DNA from: Albirhodobacter sp048262715
Lineage (GTDB): Bacteria; Pseudomonadota; Alphaproteobacteria; Rhodobacterales; Rhodobacteraceae
Direction: 5' to 3'
DNA length: 64,000 bases
Assembly: GCA_048262715.1 (NCBI GenBank)
Contig: JBLXEV010000006.1
Span: 42,556-106,555, forward strand
A model generated the notes under the pieces. That model saw only the letters and a list, made by a program, of their open reading frames with translations, was not told the DNA's origin and made no database searches. A program made the translations under genes and the position numbers. Of the stretch, positions 16,778 through 26,108 are shown piece by piece (the first letter of the stretch is position 1; the number at the start of each line of letters is the position of its first letter).

Positions 16778-18148
16778 ATGGCAAAATCACCCTCCTCCGC
16801 CTTCACCTGTTCCGCCTGCGGCGCTGTCCATAAGAAATGGAGCGGCAAATGCGATGCCTGCGGCGAATGGAACTCCATCGTCGAGGAGAAGCCGCTCTCG
16901 GCTGGGCCCGGTTCCAAATCGCTCGGCGCGCATAAGGGCAAGGTGATCCCGCTCTCGACGCTGGCGCATGAGGAGGCCCCGCCGCCGCGCACCCTCTCCG
17001 GCATGCCGGAACTGGACCGAGTATTGGGCGGCGGCTTGGTCGCGGCCTCGGCGATTCTGGTCGGCGGCGATCCCGGGATCGGGAAATCCACGCTGCTGTT
17101 GCAAGCCGCCGCAAGTTTCGCGCGCATGGGCTTGAAATGCATGTATATTTCCGGCGAGGAAGCCTCGGCGCAGGTGCGCATGCGCGCGCAACGCCTCGGG
17201 CTGGCGGATGCGCCGGTGATGCTGGGCGCGGAGACCAATCTGCGCGATATTCTCACCACCTTGGAGGCTGAGCGCCCCGATCTGGTGATCATCGATTCGA
17301 TTCAAACAATGTGGGCCGATATGGTCGAGGCCGCCCCCGGCTCGGTGAGCCAAGTCCGCACCTGCGCCCATGAATTGGTGACCTTTGCGAAAACCCGTGG
17401 CACGGCGGTGGTTTTGGTCGGCCATGTCACCAAAGAGGGCCAGATCGCAGGGCCGCGCGTTGTCGAGCATATGGTCGATACCGTGCTCTATTTCGAGGGC
17501 GAGCGCGGGCATCAGTTCCGCATCCTGCGCGCGGTGAAAAATCGCTTTGGCCCCGCCTCGGAGATCGGCGTCTTCGAGATGACGGGGGGCGGTCTGGCAG
17601 AGGTCGCCAACCCCTCCGCGCTGTTCCTGTCCGAGCGGGCGCAGCCGCAGCCCGGATCGGCGGTGTTTGCGGGCATTGAGGGCACGCGCCCTGTGCTCAC
17701 CGAGATCCAAGCCCTCGTCGCCCCCTCCACCCTGTCCTCGCCGCGCCGCACCGTGGTCGGGCTGGACTCGGGCCGTGTCTCGACCATCCTCGCCGTGTTG
17801 GAGAGCCGTTGTGGCATCCCCTTCACCGGCCTTGATGTGTTCCTCAACGTCGCGGGCGGGATGCGCGTGCAAGAGCCTGCCGCCGATCTGGCGCTGGCCG
17901 CCGCGCTGCTTTCCGCGCGCGAGGATGTGGCTTTGCCGCGCGAGATGGTGATTTTCGGAGAAATATCCCTCTCCGGCGCCCTTAGACCGGTCGGTCAGGC
18001 GGAAAATAGGTTGAAAGAAGCGGAAAAACTTGGTTTCTCACGGGCAATCGCGCCCGATGGCACAAAGGCTGAGGGCGGACCGGGGATGGGCATTACCAAA
18101 TTGCCTGATCTTGTGACTTTTGTTGGGGATATGTTCGGCGCGGGGTGA
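16778..18148 (+). CDS. radA: DNA repair protein RadA
   Basis: Branch-migration ATPase in homologous recombination, 456 residues, the usual RadA length. The N-terminal zinc ribbon uses C11, C14, C25 and C28. Walker A is GDPGIGKST (97-105), the RadA-specific KNRFG motif follows at VKNRFGPASEIG, and the C-terminus is a Lon-like domain (VVGLDSGRVS ... LDVFLNVAGGMRV). The start is the ATG at 16778. cvpA and purF follow on the same strand. Confidence 0.95.
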   Translation: MAKSPSSAFTCSACGAVHKKWSGKCDACGEWNSIVEEKPLSAGPGSKSLGAHKGKVIPLSTLAHEEAPPPRTLSGMPELDRVLGGGLVAASAILVGGDPGIGKSTLLLQAAASFARMGLKCMYISGEEASAQVRMRAQRLGLADAPVMLGAETNLRDILTTLEAERPDLVIIDSIQTMWADMVEAAPGSVSQVRTCAHELVTFAKTRGTAVVLVGHVTKEGQIAGPRVVEHMVDTVLYFEGERGHQFRILRAVKNRFGPASEIGVFEMTGGGLAEVANPSALFLSERAQPQPGSAVFAGIEGTRPVLTEIQALVAPSTLSSPRRTVVGLDSGRVSTILAVLESRCGIPFTGLDVFLNVAGGMRVQEPAADLALAAALLSAREDVALPREMVIFGEISLSGALRPVGQAENRLKEAEKLGFSRAIAPDGTKAEGGPGMGITKLPDLVTFVGDMFGAG

Positions 18149-18185
18149 TCCGTGGCGTGCGGCCCCGTCTCGGGGAGAGATACGC

Positions 18186-18794
18186 ATGGACGGCTTCACC
18201 ATTATCGACGCGATCGTCGCAGGGATCATCGTGATCTCCGCGATCCTCGCTTATAGCCGAGGATTCGTGCGCGAGGCACTTTCGATTCTGGGCTGGGTTG
18301 CAGCGGCTGTCGTTGGCTTTGTCTTTGCCGATGCCGCGCGTCCCTTGATCGCGCAGATTCCGGTGATCAATAAAGTGATCGGCGATAGCTGTGAGCTGGC
18401 GACCGTGGGCGGCTTCGCGGCGGTCTTCGCCGTAGCACTCATTGTTGCAGGCTTGATCACACCGCTGTTTTCCTCGGTCATTTCGCGCTCGGCCCTCTCG
18501 GCGGTCGACCAAGGCTTGGGCTTCCTCTTCGGCGTCATTCGCGGCGTGTTGATCGTGGCCGTCGCCTTCGCGCTCTATGATCAGGTGATCGGCGTCAACT
18601 CGGTCGCCATGGTGGATGCCTCGCGCTCGGCCAAGATCTTCTCGAACGTGGGCGACCGCGTGGAAGGCACGATGCCAGATGATGCACCGGGTTGGATCGT
18701 TGCGCGCTATGAGCAGCTGATCTCGAGCTGTGCGGCCCCCGCGACGCCCGTGACGGCCCCCACAACGCCCGCAACTGCGCCCGCCGCAAACTAA
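18186..18794 (+). CDS. cvpA: CvpA family membrane protein
   Basis: Inner-membrane protein of 202 residues with four hydrophobic helices and the family motif YSRGFVREALSILGW near residues 24-38. I chose the ATG at 18186 because GGGAGAG lies upstream and the family-type MDGFTIIDAIV begins there. The Ala/Pro/Thr-rich tail (APATPVTAPTTPATAPAAN) is low complexity. CvpA was named for colicin V production and is linked to envelope homeostasis; its exact role is unsettled. It is followed by a terminator and purF. Confidence 0.88.
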   Translation: MDGFTIIDAIVAGIIVISAILAYSRGFVREALSILGWVAAAVVGFVFADAARPLIAQIPVINKVIGDSCELATVGGFAAVFAVALIVAGLITPLFSSVISRSALSAVDQGLGFLFGVIRGVLIVAVAFALYDQVIGVNSVAMVDASRSAKIFSNVGDRVEGTMPDDAPGWIVARYEQLISSCAAPATPVTAPTTPATAPAAN

Positions 18795-18817
18795 GGCCCA
18801 TAGCGAAATCACGTAGA

Positions 18818-18843
18818 AAGCCGCAGCCCCGCTGCGGCTTTTT
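18818..18843 (+). terminator. Rho-independent terminator after cvpA
   Basis: Stem AAGCCGCAGC / GCTGCGGCTT (18818-18827 and 18831-18840), a three-base loop and a short T-tract. Confidence 0.85.
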
Positions 18844-18992
18844 GCATAACGGCTTTGCGCAGAATTCTGGCCGCGCCCCCTCGACAAACCGAGGATGACG
18901 AATAGATGACGAAATGCCTCTGTGAGGGCGTGACACTGGGCCGCGCATCCTTTACACGGGCGCCATATCCTCAAGCCTCAGGAGAGCCGCCG

Positions 18993-20474
18993 ATGACCTC
19001 GTGCAAGCACTCGCCAGCCAAGTTCTTGTCGCATCCGTTCGATGACGACAAACTCAAGGAAGAATGTGGTGTGTTCGGTGTAATCGGCGTGTCCGATGCC
19101 GCCAATTTCGTTGCCCTCGGGATGCATGCTTTGCAGCACCGTGGCCAAGAAGCGGGCGGGATCATCGTCCATGATGCCGAGAAGGGCTTTAATTCTGCCC
19201 ATCGTTTCGGCTACGTCCGCGACAACTTCACCAAAGCCTCGCTGATGGAAACCCTGCCCGGCTCACTGGCCATCGGCCATGTGCGCTATTCCACGGCAGG
19301 TTCCAAGGCCGCTGCGATCCGCGACGTGCAGCCGTTCTTCGGCGAATTCTCGATGGGCGGCGCGGCCATCGCGCATAACGGAAACCTCACCAATGCCGAT
19401 GCGTTGCGGCGCGAACTCATTGAGCGCGGTGCGATTTTCCAATCCAGCTCGGATTCGGAATGTATCATTCACCTGATGGCCAGCTCGATCCAGAAAGCCC
19501 ATGCCAAGCGGATCGCGGATGCGCTGCGCCGCGTGGAAGGTGCCTTCTCCATCGTCGCGATGACCCGCACCAAGCTGATCGGTGTGCGCGATCCGCTCGG
19601 CGTCCGCCCGCTCGTGCTGGGCCGGATCGGCGACAAAGGCTATGTGCTTTCCTCGGAAACCTGCGGCCTCGATATCATCGGCGCGAAATTCGTGCGGGAA
19701 ATCGAGCCGGGCGAGATGGTGGTCATTCAGGATGGCGTGATCGAGACCAGCCGCCCCTTCGGCCCCTCTAAAGGCCGGTTCTGCATCTTCGAACATGTGT
19801 ATTTCTCGCGTCCTGACAGCTTGATCGGCGGCCGCTCGGTCTATGAGACCCGCCATCAGATTGGGGTGGAACTGGCCCGCGAAGCGCCCGTCGAGGCCGA
19901 TCTCGTCTGCCCCGTGCCCGATTCAGGCACGCCTGCGGCGATCGGTTTCAGTCAGGAATCGGGCATTCCCTTCGCCCTCGGCATCACCCGCAACCAATAT
20001 ATGGGCCGGACCTTTATCGAGCCGACAGATCACATTCGCAATATGGGCGTGCGCCTCAAGCTGAATGTGAACCGCGCGTTGATCAAGGGCAAACGTGTGA
20101 TCCTCGTGGACGACTCAGTCGTGCGCGGCACCACCTCACGCAAGATCAAGGAAATGATTCTGGACGCGGGCGCGGCAGAGGTGCACTTCCGCATCGCCTC
20201 GCCCCCCACCGCTTGGCCGTGCTTCTACGGCGTCGATACACCGGACCGCGACAAGCTACTGGCGGCGAATATGACTGAAGAGCAGATGCGCGATTGGATC
20301 GGCGTGGACAGCTTGAAGTTCATCTCGCTCGACGGGCTCTACCGTGCTGCGGGCGAGGCCGAGGGCCGCAACAAAAGCTGCCCGCAATATTGCGATGCCT
20401 GCTTCTCGGGCGAATATCCGATTTCGCCGCAAGACCAACTCGACAAAGGTTTCAAGATGAAGGCCGCCGAGTAA
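18993..20474 (+). CDS. purF: Amidophosphoribosyltransferase
   Basis: First committed enzyme of purine synthesis, 493 residues. The ATG at 18993 has AGGAGAG about six bases upstream; a longer in-frame form from 18906 is not supported. The class II glutaminase domain follows a propeptide, and the catalytic Cys is the one in EECGVFGV, exposed after processing. The phosphoribosyltransferase domain carries the PRPP motif VILVDDSVVRGTTS. Four cysteines near the C-terminus (CPQYCDACF and earlier) are compatible with the iron-sulfur form of the enzyme. Confidence 0.95.
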   Translation: MTSCKHSPAKFLSHPFDDDKLKEECGVFGVIGVSDAANFVALGMHALQHRGQEAGGIIVHDAEKGFNSAHRFGYVRDNFTKASLMETLPGSLAIGHVRYSTAGSKAAAIRDVQPFFGEFSMGGAAIAHNGNLTNADALRRELIERGAIFQSSSDSECIIHLMASSIQKAHAKRIADALRRVEGAFSIVAMTRTKLIGVRDPLGVRPLVLGRIGDKGYVLSSETCGLDIIGAKFVREIEPGEMVVIQDGVIETSRPFGPSKGRFCIFEHVYFSRPDSLIGGRSVYETRHQIGVELAREAPVEADLVCPVPDSGTPAAIGFSQESGIPFALGITRNQYMGRTFIEPTDHIRNMGVRLKLNVNRALIKGKRVILVDDSVVRGTTSRKIKEMILDAGAAEVHFRIASPPTAWPCFYGVDTPDRDKLLAANMTEEQMRDWIGVDSLKFISLDGLYRAAGEAEGRNKSCPQYCDACFSGEYPISPQDQLDKGFKMKAAE

Positions 20475-20497
20475 GTCCTTAAGATCAAATGGAATAC

Positions 20498-20531
20498 AAA
20501 AACGCGCGCCGGATTTGGCGCGCGTTTTTTT
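20498..20531 (+). terminator. Rho-independent terminator after purF
   Basis: Stem AAAAACGCGCGCC / GGCGCGCGTTTTT with a six-base loop (20511-20516) and a run of seven Ts ending at 20531. Confidence 0.92.
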
Positions 20532-20569
20532 AAGTGTCGACCTCGAGAGGGTTTGGCTGACGACAGATC

Positions 20570-20674
20570 GCTCCGCGGGGGATATTTACGCTCTGTGGAA
20601 ACGCAATTCGGGGAAACGCAATTCGGGTGTGTCTTTTTGCGCTTCCAGAGAGGATAAATATCCCCGCCGGAGGC
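20570..20674. repeat. Dispersed GC-rich palindromic repeat, long copy
   Basis: Left arm GCTCCGCGGGGGATATTT, right arm AAATATCCCCGCCGGAGGC. The inner CTCTGTGGAAACGCAA pairs imperfectly with TTGCGCTTCCAGAGAG. The core CGCAATTCGGGGAAA contains a short direct duplication (GGAAACGCAATTCGG twice) not seen in the other copies. It lies between the converging purF and zapA. Confidence 0.85.
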
Positions 20675-20698
20675 CCCGATATCCGTCAGCGCGGAGCG

Positions 20699-21076
20699 TC
20701 ACTCCAGCTCGTCGATCTTCTCCGCAATCGCCTCGGCGCGCGCGGCAAGCTCGGCCATCGTATCGGCGATATGGGGCGGGATCACCGCCACTTCCACCGT
20801 CGCGGGATTGGCGCGCGCGTCTTGCAATGCGGCCTCCAACGCCTGCGTGCGGGCTTTCTCCTCGCGCAACTGATCTTCGAGCCCTGCGGTTTTATCCGCC
20901 AGCATTAGCCCCGACATCAACAGCATCCGCGCCTCGGGAATCCGCCCGATCGAGCCGATCAAGACCTGCGCCTCGGCATCGAGCATCTGACCTGCCGATT
21001 GCAGGAAATGTTCCTCGCCGTCCTGACACGCGACCTCAAAAGTTCGCCCGCCGATGGTGATTTTCAACTCAGGCAT
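20699..21076 (-). CDS. zapA: Cell division protein ZapA
   Basis: FtsZ-ring associated protein of 125 residues. The N-terminal domain begins with LKITIGGRTFEVACQDGEEHFL, the usual ZapA start, and contains the MLLMSGLMLADKTAGLEDQL helix. A C-terminal coiled coil follows (about 70-125, EEKARTQALEAALQDARA). ZapA bundles FtsZ filaments. Its start overlaps the upstream coiled-coil gene by eight bases, indicating coupled expression of the pair. Confidence 0.9.
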   Translation of the reverse strand: MPELKITIGGRTFEVACQDGEEHFLQSAGQMLDAEAQVLIGSIGRIPEARMLLMSGLMLADKTAGLEDQLREEKARTQALEAALQDARANPATVEVAVIPPHIADTMAELAARAEAIAEKIDELE

Positions 21077-21707
21077 CGGTGGCCTCCTTTTGCTCCGCCG
21101 CCGGATCTATCTCCCCCACGGCCGCCGCCGCGAGCGGCTCCAGCGCGAGGATCAGCTCCGCCAGTTCCTGCGCCTCTGCGGCACGGGCCGCGCGCAGGGC
21201 TTCCAGTTCGGCCTGCATGCTGCGGTTGACCAGATGCGGATCCACCGTGCCAGCCGCTGAAGTGAGCGCGCCGTTCAGCGCGATCAAATCCGCATTGGCG
21301 CGTTTGAGCCGCGCGATCTCGGTTGTTGCAGCCTCGGCAAGACGCGTGGCCTTGCCCAGCTTGCGCTCCAACGCGGCCTCTGTCGCTTCCTGCTTCTCGC
21401 GGATCGCCCGCACGCGCTCGGAGAGCTGAAAATTGGCCTCGCGTTCGGCTTTCAATTCTGCCTGAAGCGCATCCATCCCCCCCTCACCGGGCTCGGTCGC
21501 TGCGGGGGCCCGCTCGACATAGGCATGGGCAACGGGGGCCGCCTCAGTCAAAGGTTCGGTCCCATAGACCTCGGTATCCCATGTCACGCGATCCGATGCA
21601 GGCGCATCGGGCAAGGCTTGGGGCCGCGCTTGCAGCGTTTCAATTCCGTAGGCGATGCGGCTCAGCGCTTCGCTTATCCGCCGTTCATATTCGGCAATCT
21701 CGTTCAT
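21069..21707 (-). CDS. Coiled-coil protein encoded upstream of zapA (ZauP-like candidate)
   Basis: Protein of 212 residues whose C-terminal half is strongly coiled-coil (about 78-200, e.g. LKAEREANFQLSERVRAIRE and LEALRAARAAEAQELAEL), with an Ala/Pro-rich linker between 30 and 75. No membrane segment is present. In Caulobacter a coiled-coil protein encoded directly upstream of zapA, ZauP, binds ZapA and focuses the Z-ring. Gene position, overlap and composition here match that arrangement; I have not compared the sequences, so the assignment is contextual. Confidence 0.6.
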   Translation of the reverse strand: MNEIAEYERRISEALSRIAYGIETLQARPQALPDAPASDRVTWDTEVYGTEPLTEAAPVAHAYVERAPAATEPGEGGMDALQAELKAEREANFQLSERVRAIREKQEATEAALERKLGKATRLAEAATTEIARLKRANADLIALNGALTSAAGTVDPHLVNRSMQAELEALRAARAAEAQELAELILALEPLAAAAVGEIDPAAEQKEATDA

Positions 21708-21941
21708 TCTGCCTGCCTCCGGTTCAGCCGGTTGCGTTTCAGGGGGCGCGAATCGTCCACACCCTCCGCATAACTCGCCCTAGTTTACGCAATTCGCAAG
21801 CCTTCGCCCCCCCTTTTCGATCAACCACTTGGGCGGCACGCTTGATCTTGGGCCACAGCCTGCTATCAGTGCGGCAGCAATCATCGCCGTTACCGCAAAC
21901 ACGCGGCCTATCGCGCATCTGTTCACGAAGAGGAAGAGCCC

Positions 21942-23960
21942 TTGGATATCGCAACGCTCCGCGCCCAACACCCCGACCATTGGAAGCTCGCTTCCGCGAT
22001 CCGCGCCCTTGCGATGGACGCCGTGCAGGCGGCGAACTCCGGCCACCCTGGCATGCCGATGGGCATGGCCGATGTCGCCACTGTGCTGTTCCGCAACCAC
22101 CTGAAATTTGACGCCTCCGCGCCGAAATGGGCCGACCGCGACCGTTTCATCCTGTCGGCCGGCCATGGCTCGATGCTGATCTACGCGCTGCTCTATCTTG
22201 TCGGCGACAAGCAGATCACGCTCGACCAGATCAAGAACTTCCGTCAGATGGGCGCGCTGACGGCTGGCCACCCCGAAAACTTCCTTGTGGACGCGATTGA
22301 GACAACCACCGGCCCGCTCGGCCAAGGGATCGCCAATTCGGTTGGCTTCGCGATGGCAGAGCAATCTCTGCAGGCGCGTTTCGGCAAGCGCGTCGTCGAT
22401 CACCGCACTTGGGTAATCTGCGGCGACGGCTGCCTGATGGAAGGCATCAGCCAAGAGGCCATCGGCCTTGCGGGGATGCAAGAGCTCTCGAACCTCGTTG
22501 TTCTGTGGGACAACAATGACATCACCATCGATGGCCGCGTCTCGGTTGCCGATAAAACAGACCAGCGCGCCCGCTTTGCGGCATCCGGCTGGACGGTGCT
22601 GCATTGCGACGGCCACGATCCCGAAGATATCGACCGCGCGCTGACCGAGGCCAAAAAGGCCAAGGGTCCGGTTCTGGTGGATTGCAAAACCATCATCGGC
22701 TTCGGCTCGCCCAACAAAGCTGATAGCTATTCGGCCCATGGTTCGCCGCTTGGCGATACCGAAATCTCCGCCACCAAAGAGATCTACGGCTGGGACTTCG
22801 GCGCGTTCGAGATCCCCGCGGAGATCAAATCCGAATGGGAAACCATCGGCGCCCGCGGCGCGGCCGCCCGTATCGCATGGGAAGCCCGTCTCGCGACTCT
22901 CTCGGCGACCAAACAGGCCGAGTTCACCCGCCAGATGGCAGGCACCGCGCCGAAAAAGCTCGCGCAGGCCATTCGCGCCTTCAAGAAAGAGCAAACCGAG
23001 GCTGCACCGAAAGTTGCAACCCGTAAGGCCTCCGAGATGGTGCTGGGTGCGGTCAATGGCGCGGTTCCCGAAACGCTGGGCGGCTCTGCCGATCTCACCG
23101 GTTCGAACCTGACCAAAACCAAAGACATGGGCGTGTTTAACGCGGAAAACCGCGCGGGCCGTTACATCCATTACGGCATCCGTGAGCACGCGATGGCCTC
23201 GGCGATGAATGGCATGTGGCTGCATGGCGGGGTTCGCCCTTACGGCGGCACCTTCTTCTGCTTCACCGATTACGCGCGCGGTGCGATGCGTCTTTCGGCG
23301 CTGATGGAAGTGCCGACCGTCTATGTCATGACCCACGATTCGATCGGGCTTGGCGAAGATGGCCCGACCCACCAGCCGGTGGAGCATCTCGCGATCTGCC
23401 GCGCGACGCCCAACACATGGACCTTCCGCCCTGCCGATATCATCGAGACAGCGGAAGCTTGGGAACTGGCCATGACCACCGAGACCACGCCCTCGGTGCT
23501 CGCGCTCTCGCGCCAGAACCTGCCGCTGCTGCGCACGAAATTCACCGCGCAGAACCTCACCGCAAAAGGCGGCTATGTGCTGCAAGAGGCGGATGGCAAG
23601 CGTCAGGTGATCTTGATGGCGACAGGCTCGGAAGTGGAAATCGCGATGAAGGCCCGCGATCTGCTGCAAGCTCAAGCCATTGGCACCCGTGTGGTCTCGA
23701 TGCCCTGCATGGAGCTGTTCGCGGCGCAAGACGAAGCCTATCGCCGCAAAGTCCTGCCCGCAGGCGCTGTGCGTGTGGCTGTTGAGGCCGCTGTGCGTCA
23801 GCCGTGGGATCGTTACCTGATGGGCGAGCGCGGCTCCGAGAAGAAATCCGGCTTCGTGGGCATGGATGATTTCGGTGCCTCCGCTCCGGCAGATCAACTC
23901 TACGAAAAATTCGGGATCACCCCTGAAGCGATCGTCGAGAAGGTCAAAGCGCTGCTCTGA
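21942..23960 (+). CDS. tkt: Transketolase
   Basis: Thiamine-diphosphate enzyme of the pentose-phosphate and Calvin pathways, 672 residues, the full family length. The start is a TTG at 21942 preceded by AGGAAGAG; the family N-terminus LRAQHPDHWKLASAIRALAMD begins within a few residues. Motifs include SGHPGMPMGMA, GHGSMLIYALLYL, the ThDP-binding GDGCLMEGISQEA and the HDSIGLGEDGPTHQPVEHL segment of the pyrimidine domain. It is followed by its own terminator. Confidence 0.96.
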   Translation: MDIATLRAQHPDHWKLASAIRALAMDAVQAANSGHPGMPMGMADVATVLFRNHLKFDASAPKWADRDRFILSAGHGSMLIYALLYLVGDKQITLDQIKNFRQMGALTAGHPENFLVDAIETTTGPLGQGIANSVGFAMAEQSLQARFGKRVVDHRTWVICGDGCLMEGISQEAIGLAGMQELSNLVVLWDNNDITIDGRVSVADKTDQRARFAASGWTVLHCDGHDPEDIDRALTEAKKAKGPVLVDCKTIIGFGSPNKADSYSAHGSPLGDTEISATKEIYGWDFGAFEIPAEIKSEWETIGARGAAARIAWEARLATLSATKQAEFTRQMAGTAPKKLAQAIRAFKKEQTEAAPKVATRKASEMVLGAVNGAVPETLGGSADLTGSNLTKTKDMGVFNAENRAGRYIHYGIREHAMASAMNGMWLHGGVRPYGGTFFCFTDYARGAMRLSALMEVPTVYVMTHDSIGLGEDGPTHQPVEHLAICRATPNTWTFRPADIIETAEAWELAMTTETTPSVLALSRQNLPLLRTKFTAQNLTAKGGYVLQEADGKRQVILMATGSEVEIAMKARDLLQAQAIGTRVVSMPCMELFAAQDEAYRRKVLPAGAVRVAVEAAVRQPWDRYLMGERGSEKKSGFVGMDDFGASAPADQLYEKFGITPEAIVEKVKALL

Positions 23961-23980
23961 TGTGAGACATGACAGTGAAG

Positions 23981-24007
23981 GGCCCCGTGCGCTGCGCGGG
24001 GCCTTTT
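23981..24007 (+). terminator. Rho-independent terminator after tkt
   Basis: Nine-base-pair stem GGCCCCGTG / CGCGGGGCC with one G-T pair, a five-base loop and TTTT at 24004-24007. Confidence 0.85.
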
Positions 24008-24092
24008 GCTTTTCGGGTGTCAAGAGCAGGGCAGCGAGGGCTTGAGATTGCCCCGCAGCGTGCCTATCTGTGGGCCAAGCAAAGGATATCGC

Positions 24093-25031
24093 GTGTCAAA
24101 CCCCCTTCCCACCAAAGCTGACTCCCATCCCGAATTCTCCGCGCGTGAATATGCGACGAATATCGTGCTGCGAGGCGTGGTGGAGGGCGCAAAGCTGCTG
24201 CCTTGGCGGGCACGGCTGCGCACGGTGGGATGGATCACCAGCCGCGTGATCGCGCCGCTGGCGGGCTGGGATAAGCGGGTGCGCGACAATCTGGCCCTGA
24301 TCTACCCCGAGATGCCAGAGGCCGAGGTGCGCCGGATGATGCGCGTGGTGCCTGCCAATGCAGGGCGCACCTTGATCGAGATTTATTCGGGGGCTGCGTT
24401 CAAATCCCGTGCCGCCAATGCCGTGATCACCGGCGCAGGCTGGGACGCGCTGCAAGAGGCGATGGTCAAAGGCCAGGGTGTCATCCTCGTCTCGGGCCAT
24501 TTCGGCAATTACGACGTGCCCCGCGCCGTGCTCGACGCGCGCGGTTTCAAGGTGGGGGGCCTCTATCGGCCGTTCGGGAATCGGTATTTCAACGCCCATT
24601 ACCGCCGCACGATTGGCGAGATTTCACAGCCGATCATCCCTGCCGATGATCGCAAAGGGCTGGCCGAGATGATCCGCTTCGTGCGCGATGGCGGGATGTT
24701 GGGGATGCTAATCGACGTGCATTCCTCAAAATATCCCGTCTTCCGCTTTTTCAACCGCCCTGCTCGCACTGCCACCTCGGCGGCGGATATGGCGCTGAAA
24801 TACGGGCTCTTGCTGGTGCCGGTCTACGGGCTGCGGCTGGATGACGACGGGCATTACGAGTTGATCGTCGAGGCACCGATTGCGCATAGCACTGCGGGAG
24901 AAATGACCCAAGCGCTCAACGACAGTCTGGAGCGGCAAGTGCGTGCCCATTCCGAGCAATGGTTCTGGATCCATCGCCGCTGGAAAACCAACGGGAGACC
25001 GCCAGCCGGCATGCCCGAACAAACGACATAA
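24093..25031 (+). CDS. Lysophospholipid acyltransferase family protein (LpxL/HtrB type)
   Basis: Membrane-associated acyltransferase of 312 residues. The start is a GTG at 24093 with AAGGAT upstream. The catalytic HX4D motif is HFGNYD in ILVSGHFGNYDVPRA (about 130). The later region QWFWIHRRWK matches the conserved end of lipid A lauroyl/myristoyl transferases. It probably adds a secondary acyl chain to lipid A. It is monocistronic, convergent with the DUF1223 gene. Confidence 0.85.
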   Translation: MSNPLPTKADSHPEFSAREYATNIVLRGVVEGAKLLPWRARLRTVGWITSRVIAPLAGWDKRVRDNLALIYPEMPEAEVRRMMRVVPANAGRTLIEIYSGAAFKSRAANAVITGAGWDALQEAMVKGQGVILVSGHFGNYDVPRAVLDARGFKVGGLYRPFGNRYFNAHYRRTIGEISQPIIPADDRKGLAEMIRFVRDGGMLGMLIDVHSSKYPVFRFFNRPARTATSAADMALKYGLLLVPVYGLRLDDDGHYELIVEAPIAHSTAGEMTQALNDSLERQVRAHSEQWFWIHRRWKTNGRPPAGMPEQTT

Positions 25032-25073
25032 AGATCGCTCGACAGAAAACTGATTTTAAAAGATTTTAGTGGA

Positions 25074-26108
25074 TCACTGAAGGCGGATCGCGGCTTTGAT
25101 CGCCCCGGGTAGCGGCTTCTTGCGCCCCGGAATCGCCTCTTGCACGATCAAGATCGCAGGCTCAGGCCCGTCCAGCGCAACATTCATCGCCATCGGTTTC
25201 ACCCCGTCCCAATCGGCAACGGCGTGCCACGCGGTGACAATGTTAACGTAATCCATCACCTTACCCGCATTCTCGCCACGCAGGATTTCCACTTGCGCTT
25301 CAGGGATATAGCGCACGATCTGCACGACAGCCCCCTGCGACAGCGGCGGCTGGGCACTCATCTCAACGCGGTACCCCGCATCGCTCTTACCAAGACGCAA
25401 CTGCACCTGACCGAGTTTGGATTTCGCCGAAGAAATCATCGTGTCAACTTGATCTGCGGTCGGTCCGGTCAACTCATCCGCGCCAGCGACAATCAACTGC
25501 GGCGTGTAGATTGTACGAGACCCGCGGGCGCGGGCATAATTCTTCTGGCGGGCCGTAAACTCGGGCATGGCAAAGGGATCTTTCCAGCCGAGATAATCCC
25601 AATAATCCACATGTAGTGCCAGCGGGAACACATCCTTGCGCCCCGCGAGAGCGGCCAGCATCAGATCCGCAGGCGGGCAAGCGGCGCAGCCCTGCGAGGT
25701 ATAGAGTTCGAGCAAAACGCCTGAAGCTACGGGTTGCGTCGGGATTTGCGCCCCGGTCTCAGTCGGATCTTGCGAAGATAGCGCCGCATCGAGCGCACGC
25801 AGCAATTCGTTGACCTCATTGCCTAACGTGGCGCTCCGTTCAGCTTGCGGGCCCATCAGCTCTCGCATCGGGGCGTCCCCGCGCGCCGTGGTGGCCGCGC
25901 CGGTTGCCGGAGCGCTACTATCAGCCGTTACACCCGCAACACCGCCGCCATCTTGCGCCTGTGCTGCCATCGGCATCAGCCCAAGGGCTGCCGTCACCAG
26001 CGCCGCAGTCACAAAGTTGACAGCCAAGCGCATCGGCCCGACACCCGCGCCAAAACCGGAAGGCGACGGAATGGTGGGGCGTGCAATGGCTGTCATTGAA
26101 AAGGTCAT
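25074..26108 (-). CDS. DUF1223 family secreted thioredoxin-like protein
   Basis: Periplasmic-type protein of 344 residues. The DUF1223 core begins at VLLELYTSQGCAACPPAD (about 130) with a CxxC pair in a thioredoxin-like turn, followed by LHVDYWDYLGWKDPFAMPEFTARQ and RTIYTPQLIV. A hydrophobic signal (FVTAALVTAALGLMPMAAQA) begins near residue 27, so the ATG at 26033 is an alternative start; neither site has a convincing ribosome-binding site. An Ala/Gly-rich linker of 70 residues separates the signal from the core. Function unknown. Confidence 0.8.
   Translation of the reverse strand: MTFSMTAIARPTIPSPSGFGAGVGPMRLAVNFVTAALVTAALGLMPMAAQAQDGGGVAGVTADSSAPATGAATTARGDAPMRELMGPQAERSATLGNEVNELLRALDAALSSQDPTETGAQIPTQPVASGVLLELYTSQGCAACPPADLMLAALAGRKDVFPLALHVDYWDYLGWKDPFAMPEFTARQKNYARARGSRTIYTPQLIVAGADELTGPTADQVDTMISSAKSKLGQVQLRLGKSDAGYRVEMSAQPPLSQGAVVQIVRYIPEAQVEILRGENAGKVMDYVNIVTAWHAVADWDGVKPMAMNVALDGPEPAILIVQEAIPGRKKPLPGAIKAAIRLQ

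Noticed and set aside
20532..20698. 6S RNA next to zapA
   Set aside because: The space downstream of zapA is filled by the palindromic repeat; no 6S-like structure could be drawn.
21780..24023. Long minus-strand frame (747 codons) opposite tkt
   Set aside because: Antisense shadow of transketolase with His/Arg-rich composition and no domain.
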